DNA from: a bacterium
GTDB lineage: Bacteria > UBP14 > UBA6098
DNA length: 6,305 bases
Reading direction: 5' to 3'
NCBI GenBank assembly: GCA_030642425.1
Contig: DAOWNU010000124.1
Span: forward strand, 1 to 6,305
In this document: positions 1-4,334 of the stretch, piece by piece
Layout: the number at the start of each line of letters is the position of its first letter
How positions within the stretch are numbered: position 1 is the first letter of the stretch
Position numbers and translations under genes: made by a program
The notes under the pieces: generated by a model
What the model was told of the DNA's origin: nothing
The model's input: the letters and a program-made list of their open reading frames with translations, nothing else
Databases searched by the model: none

Positions 1-384
1 AGCTGGACAAATAAGCTGGTGCTACCGATTCATCGGATGCCTGAGTCGGTGATAGACTCGCGCTGGCTGCTGTATCGCCCCGGCTATTTGCAGCAGATTG
101 GCGCCGAGTTCTTTGCTTATGGTGCGTCGCTAAAATTTTGCGGGCGCATGGTTGGGAAGCGCTATCTGCTGGAGGCGAACACCAAATGGACTGAGCCTTA
201 CTCGATCTGGGACGTTGCCGCGAGCTACGGTTTCGGTTTCTGGATGACGAAGATTTCTGCAATTGTCTCGGTGGAGAATTTATTCGACGAGGAATATCAA
301 ATTCTCGACGGCTATCCGATGCCCGGAAGACATTATTCTGCGGGTATTCAGTTTAGCTATGAGAAGAATATTATAAATAACTAA
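1..384 (+). CDS. TonB-dependent outer-membrane receptor, C-terminal part (5' end outside window)
   Basis: The frame is open from base 1 and ends with TAA at 382-384, giving the last 127 residues of a larger protein. What is seen: alternating beta-strand pattern, a YRPGY strand start, a GRMVGKRY segment, and near the end VENLFDEEYQ followed by GYPMPGRHYSAGIQFSY. The NLFD-x-Y ... GYP-x-PGR signature is typical of the last strands of TonB-dependent receptor barrels, especially the BtuB-type (cobalamin) and related siderophore receptors. Such receptors are 22-strand outer-membrane barrels that import a ligand using TonB/ExbBD energy. The plug domain and TonB box lie outside the window, so the substrate cannot be read. 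The protein ends with a polar tail (EKNIINN) after the last strand rather than a terminal aromatic residue. It is followed 9 nt later by a surface propeller gene, which suggests an uptake pair. Confidence 0.88.
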   Translation, partial: SWTNKLVLPIHRMPESVIDSRWLLYRPGYLQQIGAEFFAYGASLKFCGRMVGKRYLLEANTKWTEPYSIWDVAASYGFGFWMTKISAIVSVENLFDEEYQILDGYPMPGRHYSAGIQFSYEKNIINN

Positions 385-389
385 GGAGA
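384..389 (+). promoter_or_regulatory. Ribosome binding site deciding the GTG start at 394
   Basis: AGGAGA begins on the last base of the receptor stop codon and ends 4 nt before GTG at 394. It fixes a GTG start for the propeller gene, whose first residues (MKNLTIVL) then make a normal signal peptide start. The closeness to the receptor stop argues for cotranscription. Confidence 0.75.
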
Positions 390-393
390 AGAT

Positions 394-1725
394 GTGAAAA
401 ATCTAACCATCGTTTTGTGCGTGATCATGGCGGTTACTATCATGGCGGAGCCGTCCTATATCGTTCTCAACGCATTTGCCGAGACGATCAGTTCCGGCGA
501 ATGGACCGGGCCGCCGCACAATAATATTGTAACTGTCGGCTCGATGCCCAATCAGGTTATCGCCGAAGACCCTGACCATATCTGGGTAGTCGCTTCGGGC
601 GAGAACAAGGTGCAGCGCCTCACAGTAAGCGGCGCTTCGGCAACTATCGCCGAAGAATTCGCTCTGCCCGCCGGCTCCAATCCTTATCTTATGTGCCGAA
701 TCGGCGACACTGTATATACGACTCTCTGGGTCTCCGGCGGCCTCGGGATAATCGATATAAACTCCGGCGCGGTCTCGAATATCCCCGAATTTTGTCTCGG
801 CCCCCAGGGCGTATTCGCGGATTCCGAATTCGTGTTCGTTACCGCCGGAAACCTCGATCCGATAACATTTCTTTACGGCGACGGAGAATTATGGCGGCTT
901 CGGCGGGACGGCACGATTATCGACAATATCGAGATTGGAACGAATCCGCAGCAGATAATTCCCGGCCCGGACGGCAACCTGCACATCGTCTGCACCGGCG
1001 ACTATTCGGATATCGAGGGCGCGGTCTATATTATCGATCCTGCGGCATTCGCTGTTGTCGATTCTATCTGTGTCGGCGGCGCGCCGCAGCGGCTGGCTCT
1101 CGACCCCGTTACGGGAATTATCTATTCGGCAATTTCGCGCTACGAAAGCTGGGTCGGCGTGCCCGGAAGCGGAAGGATAATCGCCTACGACGGCCTTTCG
1201 CACGATATTATCTGGGATGCCGACGACAGCGTCAATTCGATTTACGGCACGGGGATTATCGGCCTTGCGGCGGACAACAATTACATTTTCGTTCCCTCGA
1301 TGGACTCTTCGTGGCTGGAGATCGTCCGGGTTGAGGGCGCGGGTTTATCGCCAATCGCGACCCACACAACCGGCCACGGCCCGCTGGATATATCTCTCTT
1401 CGACCCGACCTCGATATTCGAGACCGAATTACCGACGCGGATAGAAATTTTCGCCTATCCCAATCCGTTCAATTCGGCGGTTAAGATAAGGATTCGAGGG
1501 ATCGAGGGTTCGAGGGTTCGAGTGGAGGTATTCGATGTTAACGGAAAAAGGGTTCGAGGGATCGAGGATTCGAGGGTTCAAGGGGGAACACCGGGCGCCG
1601 ATAATCGAGCGCCGATAACCGAATTTATCTGGACACCCGACAAATCCCTCGGCTCTGGAATTTATCTCGTCCGGGCAAAAATTGGAGGTGAATCGGTTAC
1701 AAAGCGCGTCGTGTATTTGAAATAA
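394..1725 (+). CDS. Secreted YncE-like beta-propeller protein with T9SS C-terminal sorting domain
   Basis: 443 residues. Residues 1 to about 18 form a signal peptide (MKN, then a hydrophobic stretch, likely cut after IMA). Residues about 45-335 show six to seven repeats of a beta-propeller kind, each with a short strand set such as HIWVVASGENKVQRL, GAVYIIDP, GRIIAYDG and NYIFVPSMD, separated by G/N/D-rich turns; this is the YncE/NHL/DUF5074-like surface propeller pattern. Residues 350-443 are a type IX secretion sorting domain: YPNPFN at 355-360, VRVEVFDVNGKRV, SGIYLVRAKIGG and the end TKRVVYLK. The T9SS domain is normally cleaved and the protein anchored on or released from the outer surface. 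Sitting directly behind a TonB-dependent receptor, it may be its surface ligand-capture partner, as BtuG is for BtuB in Bacteroides; this is inference from order and fold. The domain carries two 32-bp blocks of an 8-bp genomic repeat in its loops. Start GTG chosen from the AGGAGA site. Confidence 0.85.
   Translation: MKNLTIVLCVIMAVTIMAEPSYIVLNAFAETISSGEWTGPPHNNIVTVGSMPNQVIAEDPDHIWVVASGENKVQRLTVSGASATIAEEFALPAGSNPYLMCRIGDTVYTTLWVSGGLGIIDINSGAVSNIPEFCLGPQGVFADSEFVFVTAGNLDPITFLYGDGELWRLRRDGTIIDNIEIGTNPQQIIPGPDGNLHIVCTGDYSDIEGAVYIIDPAAFAVVDSICVGGAPQRLALDPVTGIIYSAISRYESWVGVPGSGRIIAYDGLSHDIIWDADDSVNSIYGTGIIGLAADNNYIFVPSMDSSWLEIVRVEGAGLSPIATHTTGHGPLDISLFDPTSIFETELPTRIEIFAYPNPFNSAVKIRIRGIEGSRVRVEVFDVNGKRVRGIEDSRVQGGTPGADNRAPITEFIWTPDKSLGSGIYLVRAKIGGESVTKRVVYLK
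1490..1521 (+). repeat. 8-bp tandem repeat block inside the T9SS domain, copy 1
   Basis: Four 8-bp units in a row: GGATTCGA, GGGATCGA, GGGTTCGA, GGGTTCGA. They are translated as RIRGIEGSRVRV between the first two strands of the sorting domain. The same unit family recurs at 1550-1581 and in the hairpin at 2882-2978. Confidence 0.85.
1550..1581 (+). repeat. 8-bp tandem repeat block inside the T9SS domain, copy 2
   Basis: Four 8-bp units: GGGTTCGA, GGGATCGA, GGATTCGA, GGGTTCAA. They encode the VRGIEDSRVQG stretch that follows VNGKRV, where ordinary T9SS domains have a short turn. Four units are 32 bp, not a multiple of three, so the reading frame survives only because each repeat phase happens to lack stops and the flanks are adjusted. 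Confidence 0.85.
1595..1622 (+). repeat. 14-bp tandem duplication in the T9SS domain
   Basis: GCGCCGATAATCGA (1595-1608) is followed at once by GCGCCGATAACCGA (1609-1622), one mismatch. It encodes part of the loop GADNRAPITEF before the strand FIWTPDKS. It lengthens the same loop region that holds the 8-bp repeat block. Confidence 0.75.
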
Positions 1726-1733
1726 CGCCGAAT

Positions 1734-1778
1734 CCGCCGCAGGCGGTTGAGGCCAAACGCCCGTCGGCGCGTGCCGAC
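1734..1778. repeat. Two GC-rich hairpins in the spacer after the propeller gene
   Basis: Two perfect inverted repeats lie close together: CCGCC-GCA-GGCGG at 1734-1746 and GTCGGC-GCGT-GCCGAC at 1763-1778. They have no following T-run, so they read as REP-like dispersed palindromes rather than a classical terminator, although they could still stabilise the 3' end of the upstream mRNA. Confidence 0.6.
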
Positions 1779-1780
1779 CG

Positions 1781-1804
1781 AAACGTGTTGTGTATTTGAA
1801 ATAA
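1781..1804 (+). pseudogene. Second copy of a T9SS C-terminal tail (relic)
   Basis: The 24 bases read AAA CGT GTT GTG TAT TTG AAA TAA, that is KRVVYLK and a stop. They match the real end of the propeller gene at 1702-1725 in 21 of 24 positions. All three differences (G/A, C/T, C/T) are at third codon positions and synonymous. The frame upstream of the relic has a stop at 1748-1750, and no gene body remains. Two readings fit: the last codons of a lost neighbouring T9SS-cargo gene, or a duplication of the gene end caused by insertion of the 1726-1780 segment. Confidence 0.55.
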
Positions 1805-1811
1805 TTTGTAG

Positions 1812-1833
1812 GGGAGCACCTGCGTGTGCTCCC
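1812..1833. repeat. REP-like hairpin GGGAGCAC / GTGCTCCC
   Basis: A perfect 8-bp inverted repeat: GGGAGCAC at 1812-1819, a 6-nt loop, GTGCTCCC at 1826-1833. The context TTGTAGGGG...ACCTGCGTGTG is the form of a dispersed repeat seen between genes in many bacterial genomes. It lies just upstream of the HTH gene's ribosome binding site. Confidence 0.65.
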
Positions 1834-1850
1834 TCACGTCACTCTTTATT

Positions 1851-1855
1851 GGAGG
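1851..1855 (+). promoter_or_regulatory. Ribosome binding site deciding the ATG start at 1861
   Basis: GGAGG ends 5 nt before ATG at 1861. The same frame is open back to 1747, but that extension would translate the dispersed hairpins, so the start at 1861 is preferred. Confidence 0.8.
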
Positions 1856-1860
1856 AAAAA

Positions 1861-2124
1861 ATGAGCGAATTTTGGGACGAATTAATCGAAGCGGCGAATA
1901 ATTGCGGACTAAGATCGAGCTATATCGCCGCCGCAGCAAACCTGAACCCATCGACAGTAGGCAAATACAAAAAGGGTTCGTTCAAGAAAAACTTTGCACG
2001 GCTGGAGAGGTTCGTCGAGGTGGTGGGTTACCGAATCGTCCTCGAAAAGATTCCCGAACGGGAGGATATCTATCGAAAGGATAGGATGTTTCATCTTCCG
2101 CCGCTGCCGCCGGAGGTCGAGTGA
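1861..2124 (+). CDS. Small helix-turn-helix (XRE/Cro-like) DNA-binding protein
   Basis: 87 residues. Residues about 17-39 (LRSSYIAAAANLNPSTVGKYKKG) have the spacing of a Cro/CI-type helix-turn-helix: a first helix ending in an alanine run, the turn N-L-N-P, and a recognition helix STVGKYKKG. It continues with LERFVEVVGYRIVLEK, as in many XRE-like regulators where a leucine-rich helix and a Gly-Tyr precede a beta strand. The C-terminus is a proline-rich tail (LPPLPPEVE). There is no sensor or catalytic domain, so it is a bare DNA-binding protein, possibly a repressor, an antitoxin without a visible toxin, or an array-binding protein. It lies immediately upstream of the strand-switching repeat array at 2140-2808, and its 3' end overlaps a second RBS-plus-start copy at 2112-2134. 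The DNA-binding call is well supported; target and role are unknown. Confidence 0.72.
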   Translation: MSEFWDELIEAANNCGLRSSYIAAAANLNPSTVGKYKKGSFKKNFARLERFVEVVGYRIVLEKIPEREDIYRKDRMFHLPPLPPEVE

Positions 2125-2156
2125 GCGAATTCTGCGGCTTTCCGGGCGTCCCGTGA
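2121..2156 (+). pseudogene. Truncated start of a second gene after the HTH gene (possible relic)
   Basis: GTG at 2121 overlaps the HTH stop as GTGA and is preceded by GGAGG at 2112-2116. It reads MSEFCGFPGVP and then a stop at 2154-2156. The first bases TGAGCGAATTCTG (2122-2134) match the start of the HTH gene (TGAGCGAATTTTG, 1862-1874) in 12 of 13 positions, and both have GGAGG 4-5 nt ahead. It may be the broken head of a tandem copy of the HTH gene into which the repeat array expanded. A chance match is possible, as it is short. Confidence 0.3.
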
Positions 2157-2509
2157 AGTTATCCGGTCGATGGAAATATCATCCGATCGAGTCGAAGTAT
2201 CATTCGAGCGCCGAAAATGCCATCCGAGCGAGTCGAAGTATCATTCGAGCGTCGAGAATGCCATCCGAGCGAGTCGAAATGTCATCCGAGCGTCGAAAAT
2301 TGCATCCGACCGAGTCGAGATGTTATCCGAGCGTCGAAAATTGCATCCGACCGAGTCGAGATGTTATCCGAGCGCCGAAAATTGCATCCGACCGAGTCGA
2401 GATGTCATCCGAGCGCCGAAAATGCCATCCGAGCGAGTCGAAGTGTCATCCGAGCGAAAAGAGATGTCATCCGAGCGACAAAAATCGTATCCGAGCAAAA
2501 AAGTAGTTT
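2140..2509 (+). repeat. Left arm of strand-switching array: 18 units of 20/21 bp, core ATCCGAGCG
   Basis: Units begin at 2140, 2161, 2181, 2202, 2222, 2243, 2263, 2284, 2304, 2325, 2345, 2366, 2386, 2407, 2427, 2448, 2469 and 2489. From 2161 on, the spacing alternates 20 and 21 bp almost without fault (328 bp over 16 steps, mean 20.5). Two unit types alternate: a 21-bp type with ATCCGAGCGAGTCGAA and a 20-bp type with ATCCGAGCGTCGAAAAT, making a 41-bp dimer. The first two units are degenerate. The last three lose the GTCGA part and become A-rich (for example ATCCGAGCAAAAAAG at 2489). There are no unique spacers. All three plus-strand frames are open through most of it, giving peptides such as HPSESK/IRASR/SERVE, which I take to be a by-product of stop-free units. 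Confidence 0.93.
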
Positions 2510-2522
2510 CATTATTGCTCGG
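2491..2522. repeat. Inverted repeat at the array's orientation switch
   Basis: CCGAGCAA at 2491-2498 pairs perfectly with TTGCTCGG at 2515-2522, leaving a 16-nt loop. It joins the last plus-oriented unit to the first minus-oriented one, so it is where the array changes strand. It could form a hairpin in RNA or seed a cruciform in DNA. Confidence 0.8.
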
Positions 2523-2808
2523 AATGGTTCATTTGTTGCTTGTATTAAACTATTATTTGCTCGGAATGAATTGTAGTTTGCTCGGATTGAATTGTTTTTT
2601 GCCCGGATTAGTTTAATTGTTGCCCGGATTAAATTTATTATTGCTTGTATTATTTTTTATTTTGCTTATATTAGATTACTTATTGCTTATATTAGATTAT
2701 TTATTGCTCAAAATAAATAATTTGTTGCTTGAAATAGAATATATGTTGCCCGGATTAAATCGCTCGATGCTCGGAATACATGTCCGATCGCTCTCTTTTA
2801 TGGTTTAG
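2515..2808 (-). repeat. Right arm of strand-switching array: 14 AT-rich units at exact 21-bp spacing
   Basis: Units start (plus-strand TTGC or variant) at 2515, 2536, 2557, 2578, 2599, 2620, 2641, 2662, 2683, 2704, 2725, 2746, 2767 and a weak one at 2788; every step is exactly 21 bp. The best copies read TTGCTCGGATTGAATTG or TTGCCCGGATTAAAT; the core TTGCTCGGAT is the reverse complement of ATCCGAGCAA, so these units lie opposite to the left arm. Central copies decay to TTGCTTATATTAGATTA. The plus-strand frame in phase gives a heptapeptide repeat (LLxLxxx, for example LLILDYL twice) with one TAA at 2614-2616 and a final stop at 2806-2808. No ribosome binding site precedes it, so it is not called a gene. 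Confidence 0.88.
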
Positions 2809-2881
2809 CCCGCATATTTCACAAATTCCACCTGAGCAATTATCGTAGATTATGGAAAGCGCTCCTATGTTATTGAGATAA

Positions 2882-2978
2882 GGGTTCGAGGGTTCGAGGG
2901 GTCGAGGGGTCGAGGGGTCAAGGGAAATACAAAAACACTTGATCCCTCGAATCCTTGAATCTTTGAATCCTTGATCCC
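2882..2978. repeat. Inverted repeat built of five plus five 8-bp units
   Basis: Left side 2882-2921: GGGTTCGA twice, GGGGTCGA twice, GGGGTCAA. Spacer 2922-2938. Right side 2939-2978: TTGATCCC, TCGAATCC, TTGAATCT, TTGAATCC, TTGATCCC, the same unit family reversed. The sides match in roughly 29 of 40 positions, with most mismatches being G opposite T, which can still pair as G-U in RNA. It lies between the array and the convergent nth gene. In the rest of 2809-3106 (that is 2809-2881 and 2979-3106) I see no gene, RNA or clear signal. Confidence 0.82.
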
Positions 2979-3106
2979 TATTTCTATATTGCTAATACTC
3001 ATGTTATGCCCATATTTATTTCTTAATTTATCACATTTGTGAGAAATGCAGGTTAGACGATGCGGAAACGCCAATATACTCTCGTTGCGTAGCTCCGCGG
3101 GCTTCG

Positions 3107-3772
3107 TCATCCCCCGGCAAAATCGCATATTTCGCGCAGGGGGCAATCGGGACAGGAAGGATTGCGCGGCCTGCAAATTTTCCGGCCAAGATAAAGAATG
3201 TTCAAATGAAGATCGTGCATTATTTCGGGCGGGCAGACTTTTGTCATTTTCGCCTGAATTTTCAGCGCGGGGGTTTTTGCGGGGAACAATCCAAGGCGGG
3301 GAAGGACGCGTTTGATATGCGTATCGACCGGAAAATATGGCGCGCCGGACTCGAACAGAAGAAAGACCGCCGCGGTCTTTTCGGCAATCCCGTTTTGCTC
3401 GATTAGCCAACGGAAAGCCCGCTCGTGGGGGATTCTAAGAAGAAAATCGGCGGAGTAATCCCCGGAAAACTCGTAAATCGCGCCCAGAAGGGCCTTGATT
3501 CGCGGGGCGCGCTGGTTCATCATCCCCGCGCGGCTAATCGCTTTTGCAATATGCCCGGTCGGCGCATCGGCAACCGATTTCGAGTCGGGAAATTGCCTTC
3601 GCAAATCGGCGTAGGCCATGTCGCGGTTGTGGTCGCTCGTGTTTTGGGACATCAATCCGGCAACCAAAGCTCCGGTGGTTCCGCCCTCGCGGGACGGTTT
3701 CGACGTCTTCCCGAAAAATTTCAGGAGCCTCTCGTGAACGCGGCGGATTGTGGCGACAGTCAATTTGCTCAC
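3107..3772 (-). CDS. nth: Endonuclease III-type DNA glycosylase/AP lyase
   Basis: 221 residues (E. coli Nth has 211). It is a base-excision repair enzyme of the HhH-GPD superfamily, removing oxidised pyrimidines and cutting abasic sites. Seen: LMSQNTSD at 40-47 (equivalent of the LSAQATD motif), a helix-hairpin-helix-like stretch NGIAEKTAAVF with catalytic Lys132, then FPVDTHIKRV with catalytic Asp150, and a C-terminal Fe-S loop C200-x6-C207-x2-C210-x5-C216. The Lys-Asp distance (18) and the cysteine spacing equal those of E. coli Nth, so full bifunctional activity is expected. Odd: the hairpin reads NGIAEKT where the usual form is PGVGRKT. The GTG start at 3772 overlaps the thioesterase stop as GTGA, with GAGGG at 3784-3780 as its ribosome binding site, so translation is probably coupled. 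A divergent subfamily member or a mismatch-type glycosylase is the alternative. Confidence 0.9.
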   Translation of the reverse strand: MSKLTVATIRRVHERLLKFFGKTSKPSREGGTTGALVAGLMSQNTSDHNRDMAYADLRRQFPDSKSVADAPTGHIAKAISRAGMMNQRAPRIKALLGAIYEFSGDYSADFLLRIPHERAFRWLIEQNGIAEKTAAVFLLFESGAPYFPVDTHIKRVLPRLGLFPAKTPALKIQAKMTKVCPPEIMHDLHLNILYLGRKICRPRNPSCPDCPLREICDFAGG

Positions 3773-4206
3773 AGGTTTTCCCTCACAAAATATTTTGCCT
3801 CGCCCTCGACATAAACCTCGCCCTCGGGGCCGATAATTCTTCCGGCGGCCATGTAGAATTTCCCGCGCCCGTGCGTCATCTCGGCCTCGACAGCATATTG
3901 CACTCCGGCCATAAGCGGCTTTTTATATCGAACCTTCAACTCGACCGTGAAAAAGTTCAGGTGGTATGTTTGCCATCCGGCCCAGCCCATTGCCTCGTCG
4001 AGCAGTGTCGCCGCGATGCCGCCGTGGACGACACCCTTGTATCCGCAATGGTCTTCTCTCGGCGTCCAGAGCGTTTTCGCCCGCCCCTCCGCGGTCTCGA
4101 ACGACAGGTTCAATCCGCAGGCGTTTTTTTTCCCGCAAACGAAACAGGTATCGTAGCGCGGCGCGGTTTTCCACTCGAATATTCGGCCCTTTTTTGAATC
4201 GTTCAT
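3769..4206 (-). CDS. Hotdog-fold thioesterase, PaaI/THEM4-like
   Basis: 145 residues, the usual size for a single hotdog domain. Seen: CFVCGKKNACGLNL at 21-34, the N-terminal CxxCG..N..GL signature of one thioesterase subgroup; GVVHGGIAATLLDEAMGWA at 58-76, the HGG...LxDE motif in which the acidic residue (Asp70/Glu71) serves catalysis on acyl-CoA thioesters; and VELKVRYKKPLMAG followed by a VEAEMTHGRGKFYMAAG strand pair, the end of the fold. It would hydrolyse acyl-CoA in the cytoplasm; the acyl group is unknown. ATG at 4206 has no Shine-Dalgarno sequence, but a promoter-like pair sits so close that the message may be leaderless. It heads an operon with nth by a 4-bp overlap, with no evident metabolic link. 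Confidence 0.85.
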   Translation of the reverse strand: MNDSKKGRIFEWKTAPRYDTCFVCGKKNACGLNLSFETAEGRAKTLWTPREDHCGYKGVVHGGIAATLLDEAMGWAGWQTYHLNFFTVELKVRYKKPLMAGVQYAVEAEMTHGRGKFYMAAGRIIGPEGEVYVEGEAKYFVRENL

Positions 4207-4214
4207 AATGGCGC

Positions 4215-4242
4215 AATATATGCTTTATTCCCGATTTGTCAC
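4215..4242 (-). promoter_or_regulatory. Putative promoter of the thioesterase-nth operon
   Basis: On the minus strand GTGACA (4242-4237) and TATATT (4220-4215) are 16 bp apart and resemble sigma-70 -35 and -10 boxes. The expected start of transcription falls at about 4208, 0-3 nt before the ATG at 4206. A CACGTG palindrome (4240-4245) overlaps the -35 box. Confidence 0.45.
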
Positions 4243-4284
4243 GTGAAAAATTGGGGATCGAAAACATCTTTCGCGCGATATAAC

Positions 4285-4312
4285 TTGACACTGCGATTAT
4301 TTTTCGTTTATT
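4285..4312 (+). promoter_or_regulatory. hutI: Putative promoter of hutI
   Basis: A perfect TTGACA at 4285-4290, then 16 bp, then a weak -10 TTTATT at 4307-4312. It points to the hutI start from the 128-bp divergent spacer. The -10 match is only 4 of 6. Confidence 0.4.
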
Positions 4313-4322
4313 CAATGTGCCA

Positions 4323-4328
4323 AAGGAG
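4323..4328 (+). promoter_or_regulatory. hutI: Ribosome binding site deciding the hutI start at 4335
   Basis: AAGGAG ends 6 nt before ATG at 4335. The in-frame GTG at 4317 lies upstream of this site and is therefore not used as the start. Confidence 0.8.
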
Positions 4329-4334
4329 CAAATT

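Noticed and set aside
693..1334. Arginine-rich plus-strand frame of 213 residues within the propeller gene
   Set aside because: A shifted reading of GC-rich codons; composition is unlike a real protein and the true frame has signal peptide, propeller and T9SS domain.
2140..2509. CRISPR array
   Set aside because: Units of 20-21 bp are directly adjacent without unique spacers, and no cas gene is visible.
1994..2616. Overlapping open frames across the left arm (peptides rich in HPSESK, IRASR, SERVE)
   Set aside because: All three plus frames are open because the repeat unit lacks stops; no ribosome binding site precedes the starts, and the 41-bp period rotates the frame.
2617..2808. 63-residue leucine-rich heptad protein or membrane segment
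   Set aside because: It is the translation of the 21-bp repeat from a TTG with no ribosome binding site; its frame runs into the array on both sides of a TAA.
2865..3410. Minus-strand frame of 181 residues
   Set aside because: It lies across the true nth gene in another frame and ends in the translated 8-bp repeats (PSNPRT type), a shadow.
4317..4334. GTG at 4317 as hutI start
   Set aside because: It lies upstream of the AAGGAG at 4323-4328, which serves ATG 4335.
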